Assembly (NCBI RefSeq): GCF_000316575.1
Contig: NC_019682.1
Span: forward strand, 372,001 to 436,000
Length of the DNA stretch: 64,000 nt
Reading direction: 5' to 3'
Source: Calothrix sp. PCC 7507
Lineage (GTDB): Bacteria > Cyanobacteriota > Cyanobacteriia > Cyanobacteriales > Nostocaceae
Part shown: one piece after another, positions 46,192 through 54,754 of the stretch
Layout: every line of letters starts with the position of its first letter
Position numbering within the stretch: position 1 is the first letter of the stretch
Position numbers and translations under genes: made by a program
The notes under the pieces: generated by a model
The model's database searches: none
What the model was told of the DNA's origin: nothing
Seen by the model: only the letters and a program-made list of their open reading frames with translations

Positions 46192-46263
46192 CTGGGGCGC
46201 TAGGATTCGAACCTAGGGATGGCGGGACCAAAACCCGCTGCCTTACCACTTGGCTACGCCCCA
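46192..46263 (-). tRNA. tRNA-Gln (anticodon TTG)
   Basis: Read on the minus strand it starts TGGGGCGTAGCCAAGTGGTA and folds as a full cloverleaf: acceptor TGGGGCG with CGCCCCA, anticodon stem GCGGG/CCCGC around TTTTGGT (anticodon TTG), and T-arm CTAGG-TTCGAAT-CCTAG. The discriminator base is G. Total 72 nucleotides without an encoded CCA. It is 220 bases downstream of the four-GAF kinase gene on the same strand. Confidence 0.97.
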
Positions 46264-46484
46264 ACGGTCGCACTTAGATAATATAGCAGCTAATACAGGG
46301 ATAATGTCAAGTACTTTGAGAATAAATTTAGGAAAAATCAGATGGGGAAACTCCTCATTTCACCTCAATAGCACAACAGGTCTGTCTCAAGGTTATGTGT
46401 TGGGGCAAAGTGATGATCCCCAAGATAAGCCTGTAAAAATCATCATTTTGCTTGTTTATTTCTGGTTTAGTGCTTTGATTTTCA

Positions 46485-49400
46485 CTACTGGTTTTTAGCT
46501 ATCGCCTGACGAATCGGCAGTTCAACCACAAACTCTGTACCTTTGCCGGGTTCAGATTGGCAGTAGATTTTGCCATGATGTTTATCTGTCACAATCTGAT
46601 AGCTAATAGAAAGCCCTAGCCCTGTGCCTTTACCCACAACCTTGGTCGTAAAAAATGGATCGAACAGCCGAGACAGTATTTTTTCATCTATACCAAGTCC
46701 GTTGTCGGCAATCCGAATGAGAATCCAGTCCTGATTCAGCAGAGAGGTAGAAATTCTGATTTCGCTGGGGTTTGCTGTAATTGCTTCGGGAGTAGCTTGG
46801 GCGTTTCGCTCTTCTAACGCATCAAGAGCATTGGACAGCAAGTTCATCAATACCTGATTCAGCTGACCAGGATAGCATTCCACTAGGGGTAACGCATCAT
46901 AATCTTTACTGATATTAATTGCGGGGCTATGGGCTGAGGGTTTCAGGCGGTGTTGCAAAATCATCAACGTACTGTCGATGCCTTCGTGAATATCTGCTGT
47001 CTTGAAGTCCGCTTCATCTAGGCGCGAGAAATTCCGTAAAGAGGTGACAATGTCACGAACGCGGTCAGTGCCGACCTGCATAGACTGGAATAATTTAGGT
47101 AAGTCGTTAAAGATAAATTCAATTTCGGCTTTCTGCCAAAACTCTTTTATTTCTGGTGCAGCATCGGGATAATGATGCAAATACAGCTCAACACAGCGAA
47201 GCAACTCTTTGGTGTATTGGTGGGCGTATTCTAAGTTGCCGTGGATAAAATTAATGGGGTTATTAATTTCGTGAGCAATCCCTGCCACCAATTGCCCCAA
47301 GCTGGCCATTTTTTCAGCATGGATTATTTGCATTTGGGCAGTGCGGAGTTCTTTCAACGCCTGGGCAAGTTGATTTGCTTCTTCACGAGTTTGACCCAGC
47401 AAACTGGATTGTTGGAACAAGTTGGCTTGACGCAGGGCTACACTGATTTGGGCTGCGACTTGAGTCACAAAATCCAATTCCACCTCTTCCCAATTACGTG
47501 CATGAGTGCATTGGTGAATGCACAACAAACCCCATAGCTCGTCACCTTCCATCAGTGGCACAATAATCTGTGCTTTGACTTGGAATCGCTCAATTACATC
47601 TAGGTGAGGTACCTTGGAGCCAATACTGTTGACATCAGAGATTACTTGCACTTGGCGATACTGCGGTGCATATTGGTCGCCGAAGCAATAGTCTTGCACC
47701 TTCACGGTTAGAGTAGAATCAAACTGGGGTAGCACATCTTCAGCAATAAATTCCCCACTGCAAAAACCGACATTAGTATCAAAACGGAAGATGCCGACTC
47801 GATCTGTCTTCAGCGATCGCCGCACTTCGTGTACTGTACTCTGAAATATCGTTTCCAAATCCAAGGATTCCCGAATTTTGACGACCAGGTCAAATAAAAC
47901 CCGGCGCTGTTCTGCAGATTGGTGCAGTTCATCAGCACGAGTTTGAATTTGGGTCACCATTTGCGAACTTTGTAGCGCTACTCCGAGTTGGCTAGCAACT
48001 TGTCCCAAAAATTCCACTTCCACACTCTCCCACTGGCACGGTGCAGAATGTTGATAAGCAGCTAACAATCCCCATAACTTCCGTCCTACAAAGATTGGGG
48101 TCAAAACATAGGCGCGAATTTTGAATTGCTGCAAAATATCTAAGTGGCAGCGCGAGTGTCCGGCTTGATAAATATCATTTACAGCAAAATTTTCGTTGTT
48201 GCGGTAGCGTCCGCCTTTAGTTTCTTGCAGGTGGGTATCTTCCCAGACTAAATTTTTGCCAAATGGATTGATGCTGTCCCACTGTGCCTCTACCATGCCG
48301 AAATTACTGACAAATTCACCACTCCAATCTTCATTAAAGCGATAAACACCGACTCGCTCAACTTTTAGCAGTTTACAAACTTCTTGACAAGTTGTTTTCA
48401 CGATCAAATCAATATCTAAGGAGGAGCGAATTTTACCAACCACTTCCGTCAGTGCCCGTTGTCGGGCGATCGCATCTTGTAGGGCAGAAGCCTGTTGTTT
48501 CGACTGAGTCAAATTCTCGGCTTGCTGAATTGCAACTCCCAATTGTGCCCCTATTTGTCCGAGAAACTCAACTTCGTAATTTACCCATTGGCGGGGTCCT
48601 GAGTGTTGATATGCTGCTAGCAGTCCCCATAGTTTTTTGCCAATGAAGATGGGCACTAAGGTATAGGCTCTAATCTTGAATTGCTCGAGAATGTCGATAT
48701 GACAACGGGTGTGTCCAGCTTGGTAGATGTCGTTGATGGTAAAACTTTCGTTATTGCGGTAGCGCCCACCTTTGGTTTCTTGGAGGTAGGTATCCTCCCA
48801 AACCAAATTTTTGCCAAACGGATTGACCCCATACCACTGGGCCTCTACCATGCCGAACTGGCTAATAAATTCGCCGCTCCAGTCTTCATTAAAGCGGTAA
48901 ACCGCTGCCCGTTCTAGCTTCAGGAGTTTGCAGAGTTCTTGACAGGCGGTGTCCAGAATAATTTCGGTGTTCAAAGACGAGCGAATGTTCCCCACCACTT
49001 CCGTTAAGGCACGTTGCCGTGCAATTGCATCTTGCAGTTCTGCTGTGCGTTGTTTGGAAGTCCCGAGGATTTCTGCTTGCTGCATTGCTACACCGAGATA
49101 ACTTGCAGCTTGTGCTAAGAATTCGACTTCGTCAGAATACCAATTTTGCGGAGCGGAGTGTTGATAGGCTGCCAGCAGTCCCCATAATCGTGTGCCTACA
49201 AAAATAGGGGCAATTGCATATGCACGAATCTGAAACTGTTCTAATACCTCAATATGACAACGAGCATGTCCCGCTTCGTAAATGTCAGCCACGGAAAATG
49301 CCTCATTTTTGCGATATCTCCCTCCCTGGGTTTCTCGCAAATGGGAATCTTCCCACACCAAGTCTTGCCCAAAGGCTGTCAGTGTATCCCAGGGAGATTG

Positions 49401-49652
49401 TGCAAAGCCAAAACTATTGATGAAACTACCGCTCCAGTCAGCGTTAAAGCAGTAGATTGCCACTCGCTCAATCTTTAATTGGCGACAAATATCTTGACAA
49501 GTAGTTGAACACAGGGATTCTAGATTTACAGATGCGCGAATCTTCGCTATAGTCCTCGCCAAGATTTTTTGGTACTGACCTGAAAGCTGTAACTGCTTGT
49601 GACATTGTTGCAGTTCTAAACGGGTTGACGTTTCATCATCGTTCATAGTCAT
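46485..49652 (-). CDS. Histidine kinase with four GAF domains
   Basis: About 1055 residues from the ATG at 49652; a GTG 20 codons upstream would add a hydrophobic leader that looks accidental. Four GAF domains follow in tandem (about 25-185, 220-380, 415-575, 600-775). The first three are near copies, each with a VPIFIGKKLWGLLAAYQHSG-like strand and WEDTxLQETKGGRYRNNE; the fourth is divergent. The kinase core has MASLGQLVAGIAHEINNP (phosphoacceptor His near residue 794), MNLLSNALDALEE, RIADNGLGID and FDPFFTTKVVGKGTGLGLSI. No membrane span or receiver domain is present. It probably integrates several ligand signals in the cytoplasm; the partner regulator is elsewhere. Confidence 0.92.
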   Translation of the reverse strand: MTMNDDETSTRLELQQCHKQLQLSGQYQKILARTIAKIRASVNLESLCSTTCQDICRQLKIERVAIYCFNADWSGSFINSFGFAQSPWDTLTAFGQDLVWEDSHLRETQGGRYRKNEAFSVADIYEAGHARCHIEVLEQFQIRAYAIAPIFVGTRLWGLLAAYQHSAPQNWYSDEVEFLAQAASYLGVAMQQAEILGTSKQRTAELQDAIARQRALTEVVGNIRSSLNTEIILDTACQELCKLLKLERAAVYRFNEDWSGEFISQFGMVEAQWYGVNPFGKNLVWEDTYLQETKGGRYRNNESFTINDIYQAGHTRCHIDILEQFKIRAYTLVPIFIGKKLWGLLAAYQHSGPRQWVNYEVEFLGQIGAQLGVAIQQAENLTQSKQQASALQDAIARQRALTEVVGKIRSSLDIDLIVKTTCQEVCKLLKVERVGVYRFNEDWSGEFVSNFGMVEAQWDSINPFGKNLVWEDTHLQETKGGRYRNNENFAVNDIYQAGHSRCHLDILQQFKIRAYVLTPIFVGRKLWGLLAAYQHSAPCQWESVEVEFLGQVASQLGVALQSSQMVTQIQTRADELHQSAEQRRVLFDLVVKIRESLDLETIFQSTVHEVRRSLKTDRVGIFRFDTNVGFCSGEFIAEDVLPQFDSTLTVKVQDYCFGDQYAPQYRQVQVISDVNSIGSKVPHLDVIERFQVKAQIIVPLMEGDELWGLLCIHQCTHARNWEEVELDFVTQVAAQISVALRQANLFQQSSLLGQTREEANQLAQALKELRTAQMQIIHAEKMASLGQLVAGIAHEINNPINFIHGNLEYAHQYTKELLRCVELYLHHYPDAAPEIKEFWQKAEIEFIFNDLPKLFQSMQVGTDRVRDIVTSLRNFSRLDEADFKTADIHEGIDSTLMILQHRLKPSAHSPAINISKDYDALPLVECYPGQLNQVLMNLLSNALDALEERNAQATPEAITANPSEIRISTSLLNQDWILIRIADNGLGIDEKILSRLFDPFFTTKVVGKGTGLGLSISYQIVTDKHHGKIYCQSEPGKGTEFVVELPIRQAIAKNQ

Positions 49653-50023
49653 AAAGCATAGGAAAAATAAAATACCTGCTTTCAGTGTTCCCCTATTAAT
49701 TTTTCTGAGCACAGTTTAAAACGAAATCTGAGTCTGCTAAATGTAACGATTCTTTACTCTTGCCATGAGACTCACACTACTCTCAGGAACATTCCGATAT
49801 TTTCATCTTTGATCAAAAGGTAACTCTATATTTATGTTCACAAGGTGAGAACTCGAAATCCAAACTATTGAGTAACTACTGACCCTTTGGGTGTAGCGAG
49901 ATATTCCCAATACTCACGGCTTGGGTTTCTGTAGGAAGTTATTGGATTGCTGAATCAGTAATATTTGACTTTATCTCCTAACATTAAGATAAGAGTCAAA
50001 ACCCTTACTTTATATACATTGAA
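49653..50023. other. 371-base region between the kinase gene and tRNA-Ser
   Basis: Probably holds the promoter of the kinase gene on the minus strand. I see no gene, no long inverted repeat and no recognisable operator. Confidence 0.4.
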
Positions 50024-50108
50024 CGGAGAGGGGGGGATTCGAACCCCCGTTGAGTTTCCCCAAAACGCATTTCGAGTGCGTCACCATCAACCACTCGGAC
50101 ACCTCTCC
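50024..50108 (-). tRNA. tRNA-Ser (anticodon CGA)
   Basis: Read on the minus strand it starts GGAGAGGTGTCCGAGTGGTT. Acceptor stem GGAGAGG/CCTCTCC, anticodon stem ACGCA/TGCGT around CTCGAAA (anticodon CGA), a long class II variable arm (TTTGGGGAAACTCAAC), and T-arm CGGGG-GTTCGAATCCCCC identify a serine tRNA of about 85 nucleotides. No CCA is encoded; the discriminator is G. Confidence 0.97.
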
Positions 50109-50270
50109 AGCTATTGAGTTGAAATCGCGTGAATTTAGGAGAACGCTAGTGCATCCCCTTGCCGATTATAGCACTGTGATGAGTAAAGCGATCGCTCTAG
50201 TTGCCGCCTCAGTTGATTAATTGATGACAGGGACGAGTGTAAAATTGCTCAGATGCACAAGTCTCGTCCC

Positions 50271-51812
50271 TTATCTGATTTTGCCTATAGCAAGATGGCC
50301 TTTCAATAACTCTGCTGTCTGCTGTGGACTGACTAACGTATTCGCACACAAAATCCCAGAAGCGGCTACAGCAGGTACTCCAATTCCCGGCATGGTGCTA
50401 TCACCCACGCGATACAAACCCTGGATTGGGGTATTGTGTCCAGGAAACATGCCTTTACCTGCAGCGATCGCTGGGCCATAAGTGCCGTGATATCTGCGTA
50501 AATAATCAGCATGGGTGAGTGGTGTGCCGATAAGTTCAACTATTATGCGATCGCCAATGTCGGGGATAATCCGTTCTAGGGCACGATGTAAAGACTGTGC
50601 TTTTTCATACTTCTTCTTTTCATAACCATCATTCCGTTCCCAACCAGCATAGGGTTCTAGGGTGTAAGCATGAACCACATGATGTCCCGCTGGCGCAAGA
50701 GTTGCATCCCACACACTAGGAATCGAAATCATACATGTATTCCCCGGTGTAGTGATATCGAGGCGAGAATCGTGAACTACTACATGATGTCCGGTCAAAT
50801 TCTCTAAACCCGTCGCCCGAATGCCTAAGTGTAAATGCATAAAACTTCCTACTGCTGGTGTATCTAAAGCAGCTTGGCGGTAAGATGCAGGTAAATCTTC
50901 AGGACGTAGCAGGTGATTGTAGGTATCCCAAATTGAAGCGTTAGAAATGACGATGGGTGCTTTCATGATTTCACCTTTGGCAGTCCGCACACCAGCAACT
51001 TTCCCAGATTCTACTAGAATCTGCTCAACGTGGCATCCCGTCCGTAACTGACCACCCCAGCGTTTTAAACCCCGTACCAAAGCCTTGACTATTGCACCAC
51101 TACCACCCAGAGGATATTCAACCCCAGCACGGGAACGTTCACCCAACATAAAAGCTACTTCCGGTGCTATTGTTCCGTGTGCCTTTAAACCTGAGAGTAG
51201 GAAGCATTCTAAATCGATGAGTCGTCGCACCCACGGGTCTTTGACTGTTGCATCCATGACACTACCTACAGAAGCTTGGACAATGGGCAAGTGGGGCAAC
51301 ATTTTTACCAAAGATGGGAGATAATGTCTCAATAACACAGGAATTATCTGCCAATCTGCTCTCAATGCCAAGGTGGGAATGCCCTTCATCGCCTGATAAA
51401 GTCCTAACAAGCGTTCTGCAAACAGTTGGAGTTCTTTTGCGCCTTGGGGCGTAATTTGGTGCAACTCCTGCCGATAACGCTCAATATGGCGATAAACTGC
51501 AAAAGTAGTTTCGTCCAAGTGGTAGTGTCCTAGAGGATCATAAGGTATAACTTGAATGGATTCACCGAGAATATCCACAACTTGTTTTAGAGGATTCAAG
51601 CTTTGGTTGCCAGTTAAACCACAATAGAAAGAGGGTCCAGAATCAAATTCAAATCCTTTTCGTTTAAAGCTATGAGCAGCACCTCCAGGAATTGTGTGAC
51701 TTTCACAAACTATTACCTGCTTGCCATAACGAGCAAGTAACCCAGCAGCACATAACCCACCAATACCGCTACCAATTATTATGACATCACTATCTTGCAT
51801 TTTTGTCTGCAA
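50271..51812 (-). CDS. CrtISO/phytoene-desaturase-like FAD-dependent oxidoreductase
   Basis: A 513-residue flavoprotein of the phytoene desaturase/carotenoid isomerase superfamily. The FAD-binding loop VIIIGSGIGGLCAAGLLARY is at residues 9-28, followed by the conserved GGAAHSFKRKGFEFDSGPSF. Near the C-terminus, YRVGDSTMPGIGVPAVAASG is the second FAD motif. EYPLGGSGAIVKALVRGLKR in the middle is also typical. It differs from canonical CrtH, so I do not name it; a role in carotenoid or another isoprenoid's redox chemistry is likely. It is divergent from the ABC ATPase gene, separated by 99 bases of heptamer repeats. Confidence 0.85.
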   Translation of the reverse strand: MQTKMQDSDVIIIGSGIGGLCAAGLLARYGKQVIVCESHTIPGGAAHSFKRKGFEFDSGPSFYCGLTGNQSLNPLKQVVDILGESIQVIPYDPLGHYHLDETTFAVYRHIERYRQELHQITPQGAKELQLFAERLLGLYQAMKGIPTLALRADWQIIPVLLRHYLPSLVKMLPHLPIVQASVGSVMDATVKDPWVRRLIDLECFLLSGLKAHGTIAPEVAFMLGERSRAGVEYPLGGSGAIVKALVRGLKRWGGQLRTGCHVEQILVESGKVAGVRTAKGEIMKAPIVISNASIWDTYNHLLRPEDLPASYRQAALDTPAVGSFMHLHLGIRATGLENLTGHHVVVHDSRLDITTPGNTCMISIPSVWDATLAPAGHHVVHAYTLEPYAGWERNDGYEKKKYEKAQSLHRALERIIPDIGDRIIVELIGTPLTHADYLRRYHGTYGPAIAAGKGMFPGHNTPIQGLYRVGDSTMPGIGVPAVAASGILCANTLVSPQQTAELLKGHLAIGKIR

Positions 51813-51851
51813 AGTCCAGGGTCAAAAGTCCAAAGTCCAGCGTAACTTATT

Positions 51852-51911
51852 TTGACTCTTGACTCTTGACGGTTTGACTACCCTTGACTCTTGACTCTTG
51901 ACTCTTGACCA
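51852..51911. repeat. Heptameric tandem repeat TTGACTC
   Basis: Two TTGACTC units at 51852-51865, a decayed stretch, then three at 51884-51904 and a last TTGACCA abutting the ATG of the ATPase gene. This is the short tandemly repeated repetitive (STRR) type known from heterocystous cyanobacteria. It occupies the place where the ribosome binding site would be. Confidence 0.85.
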
Positions 51912-52694
51912 ATGACAGAACCATTAATTGAATTAAAAGGCGTTTCTAAGTCCTTTGGTAGCAACCAGGTTTTAGATAATGTAGATTTAACAATTTATCG
52001 GGGAGATGCACTAGGAATTATTGGGCCTTCAGGAACTGGGAAATCGACAATTTTACGGATTATTGCTGGATTAATGTCTCCCGATGCTGGTGAAATTTAT
52101 GTCCAAGGGGTAAAACGAGACAGTTTGATTGAGGATGGCGCTGATCCTATTGGTATTGGTATGGTATTTCAGCAGGCAGCGTTATTTGATTCTTTGACAG
52201 TAGAGGAGAATGTCGGCTTTCTACTCTATCAAAATTCAACGATATTGCGATCGCGTATTCGAGAATTGGTCAAAGAAAAATTGGAGATGGTGGGTTTATC
52301 GGGAATAGAAGATTTATACCCAGCTGAACTTTCTGGGGGGATGCGAAAACGGGTAAGTTTTGCTCGGGCGATTATGTCTAACCCTGATAGCCCTAATGAC
52401 GGCCCAGAAATTTTACTATACGATGAACCCACAGCCGGACTTGATCCAATTGCCTCAACAGTCATAGAAGATTTAATCCGCAACTTGCAACAAGCACATG
52501 GAGTCTGTAGTACATATGCTATTGTGACTCATCAAGATAGTACTATTCATCGGACGAGCGATCGGCTCGTGTTTCTTTATCAGGGTAAGGCGCAGTGGCA
52601 AGGTACAGTTAATGAAATTGATAGCACAGACCATCCATTGATTAGACAATTTATGAGTGGGAGTGTACAAGGCCCGATTCAGGTAGTCGGCTGA
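51912..52694 (+). CDS. MlaF-type lipid ABC transporter, ATPase subunit
   Basis: A 260-residue ABC ATPase. Walker A GPSGTGKST is near residue 37, the Q-loop VFQQAALFDSLTVEEN near 89, the signature LSGGMRKRVSFARAI near 139, and Walker B ILLYDEPTAGLDP near 166. RMKR-rich signature and short length fit MlaF/TGD3-type ATPases that drive lipid movement between membranes. The MCE subunit follows 81 bases downstream. The permease (MlaE/TGD1) is not adjacent. No Shine-Dalgarno sequence; heptamer repeats run up to the start codon. Confidence 0.92.
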   Translation: MTEPLIELKGVSKSFGSNQVLDNVDLTIYRGDALGIIGPSGTGKSTILRIIAGLMSPDAGEIYVQGVKRDSLIEDGADPIGIGMVFQQAALFDSLTVEENVGFLLYQNSTILRSRIRELVKEKLEMVGLSGIEDLYPAELSGGMRKRVSFARAIMSNPDSPNDGPEILLYDEPTAGLDPIASTVIEDLIRNLQQAHGVCSTYAIVTHQDSTIHRTSDRLVFLYQGKAQWQGTVNEIDSTDHPLIRQFMSGSVQGPIQVVG

Positions 52695-52743
52695 AACAGT
52701 TAACAGTTAACAGTTAACAGTTAACAGTTAACAGTTAACAGTG
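52695..52743. repeat. Heptameric tandem repeat AACAGTT, seven units
   Basis: Six perfect AACAGTT units begin at the first base after the ATPase stop codon (52695-52736) and a seventh imperfect unit AACAGTG follows. This is a second STRR family different in sequence from the one in front of the same gene. Confidence 0.9.
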
Positions 52744-52775
52744 AACTTGATAACTTTGTTGGGTGGAGGGAAAAC

Positions 52776-54158
52776 ATGCGAGGTTTAACAAACCGCTTCA
52801 TATCTACGCGAATATTTAGAGAGGGTTCAGTAGGGTTGTTGATCCTGCTGGGCATGGGGGCATTTGGCGCTATATTCTTGTGGTTAAATAGATTTAGTGT
52901 TAGTCGTGGTTCTTATAAATTAGTTGTAGAATTTGACAACGCTGGCGGGATGCAAAAAGGGTCGCCAGTCCGCTATCGTGGGGTGAAAGTAGGAAATATT
53001 TCTGCGATTCGACCAGGGCCAAATGCTATAGATGTGGAGATTGAAATTTCCCAATCTGACCTCCTGATTCCTAAAGATGTGGTGGTGGAAGCAAATCAGA
53101 GTGGACTGATTAGTGAAAGTATTATTGATATCACACCCAAGACATCTTTACCAAGTCAGGCGATTGCAGCTAAACCACTAGATAAAAAGTGCGATCGCCA
53201 ATATATTGTTTGTAATGGTTCGCGGTTAAAAGGACAGATTGGCATTAGTGTCGATCAACTCATTCGCAGTTCAACGGAATTAGCAGCTGCTTATAATAAC
53301 CCAAAATTTTATCAAAACGTTAATCGGCTCTTAGAAAACTCTTCATTAGCAGCCGCTAATATAGCTGACCTGAGTCAGGATTTACGGGGTTTATCTAAAA
53401 GTGCCCAAAAACAACTAGGCACATTTGCCAATACTGCGAATACAGTCCAACAGGCGACAAATAAACTGACCATTACCAGCACCCAAACAGCAAATGAACT
53501 AGGCTCAACAGCAAAACAATTTAGTGTCACTGCTAATCAAGCTAGTCGTCTGTTGACCAATTTAGATAATTTGGTCACAACAAATCGTTCTTCGCTGGTG
53601 AGTGCCCTAAATAATATCACTAAAGTTAGCGACAAATTGCTGGTGACAGTCAACGGCTTATCACCTACAGTTAATCGCTTAACCCAGGGAGAATTACTGC
53701 AAAACTTAGAAACTCTCTCCGCCAATGCTGCACAAGCATCAGCTAATTTACGCGATGCTTCTCAAAGCTTAAATGATCCCAAAAACCTCGTGCTACTGCA
53801 ACAAACTTTAGATTCAGCACGGGTGACATTTGAAAACACCCAAAAAATCACCTCTGATTTAGATGAATTGACAGGCGACCCATCTTTTCGCAAAAATCTG
53901 CGCCAATTGGTAAATGGTCTGAGTAATTTGGTATCGTCTACAGACCAGATGCAGCAAAAAGTGCAGGTTGCAGCTACCCTAGATTCACTCAAAGCATCCA
54001 TTGACAAACCAGACGTACCCACCGCGTCCATTAATCCTGCATCTGCAGCTTTCAAGAGTGCTGAGATAGATGCTCAAGCAATTACCCCCATTTCATCCCA
54101 AGAACATTTATTAAAACAACTGCGGAAGTATGAGAAGGAGCAGAAGCAAGGGGAATAG
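52776..54158 (+). CDS. MCE-domain (MlaD/TGD2-like) lipid transporter subunit
   Basis: A 460-residue membrane-anchored protein. GGAGGG lies 5 bases before the ATG. A single N-terminal span (about 17-36, SVGLLILLGMGAFGAIFLWL) is followed by the MCE domain (about 44-125) with VVEFDNAGGMQKGSPVRYRG and VKVGNISAIR. Residues of about 155-400 form a long helical region rich in Ala, Thr and Asn with heptad-like spacing (for example NTANTVQQATNKLTITSTQT), which could form a periplasmic tube or coiled coil. It acts with the upstream ATPase in transfer of lipids between inner and outer (or thylakoid) membranes. Confidence 0.92.
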   Translation: MRGLTNRFISTRIFREGSVGLLILLGMGAFGAIFLWLNRFSVSRGSYKLVVEFDNAGGMQKGSPVRYRGVKVGNISAIRPGPNAIDVEIEISQSDLLIPKDVVVEANQSGLISESIIDITPKTSLPSQAIAAKPLDKKCDRQYIVCNGSRLKGQIGISVDQLIRSSTELAAAYNNPKFYQNVNRLLENSSLAAANIADLSQDLRGLSKSAQKQLGTFANTANTVQQATNKLTITSTQTANELGSTAKQFSVTANQASRLLTNLDNLVTTNRSSLVSALNNITKVSDKLLVTVNGLSPTVNRLTQGELLQNLETLSANAAQASANLRDASQSLNDPKNLVLLQQTLDSARVTFENTQKITSDLDELTGDPSFRKNLRQLVNGLSNLVSSTDQMQQKVQVAATLDSLKASIDKPDVPTASINPASAAFKSAEIDAQAITPISSQEHLLKQLRKYEKEQKQGE

Positions 54159-54201
54159 GGAGATGAGGGAGACTCTTGACTTTTGACCCTTGACAAATGC
54201 A

Positions 54202-54220
54202 GGGCGGGGTCTCCCCGCCC
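54202..54220. terminator. GGGCGGGG/CCCCGCCC hairpin between convergent genes
   Basis: A perfect 8-bp stem with a TCT loop lies between the end of the MCE gene and the end of the DUF3288 gene. It could terminate transcription from both sides, though without a long T-run; the sequence also resembles an interspersed GC-rich repeat. Confidence 0.55.
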
Positions 54221-54223
54221 CTA

Positions 54224-54520
54224 CTAATTCCAATCTTGCTCTTCTTTTTTGCCGCGACTTTGATAAATTCCCCCAATGTCGTGTAGTTGACGAGTCTTCG
54301 CAAATAATTCAGCTTCGCTCAAATCCCATTGCTGCAAGACTTTATCTAAATCTTTCTGGATGTCTCTCGCGCCTGGGAAGCCTTGATAGCGAATTTTTAG
54401 TCGAGCTAATTCTGCTAAATTATAGTCTGTCGCCTCTTGAGCTAGTAGAATATCAATAAAGGGGCGATCGCGGTTGTAGAGGGGATGTTGTTGGTCTTTA
54501 CTTCCGGATACTTCTGTCAT
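54224..54520 (-). CDS. DUF3288 family protein
   Basis: A 98-residue soluble protein. The segments KDQQHPLYNRDRPFIDILLA, EATDYNLAELARLKIRYQGF and PGARDIQKDLDKVLQQW are hallmarks of DUF3288, a family confined to cyanobacteria and some plastids as far as I know. It is acidic and lacks Cys. No function is established. It is convergent with the MCE gene and divergent from clpC, so it is probably transcribed alone. Confidence 0.9.
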   Translation of the reverse strand: MTEVSGSKDQQHPLYNRDRPFIDILLAQEATDYNLAELARLKIRYQGFPGARDIQKDLDKVLQQWDLSEAELFAKTRQLHDIGGIYQSRGKKEEQDWN

Positions 54521-54754
54521 TTTTAATACCTTTTATCAGAGTTGGGATTAGTTAAGAGTTACGAGGTAAAAATCTCCCCATTTCCCCATTATTGGCTCAT
54601 GACGGCAACCACACCTTACCTCTTACGGCTCTCACTACTGCCATTCAACTTTAAATAAAGATACATTGTCCTTATAGAAAATACAAAAAACTTTAGATAA
54701 GGGTGAAATTGTATATCACCCCAATTCCAAGCAGCAAGGGAGCAAGAACCCGCT

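Noticed and set aside
50221-50481. 86-codon plus-strand frame
   Set aside because: Antisense to the FAD oxidoreductase C-terminal motif region; a shadow frame.
51852-52743. CRISPR array for the heptamer repeats
   Set aside because: The units are 7 bases with no spacers, which is STRR-type tandem repetition and not a CRISPR.
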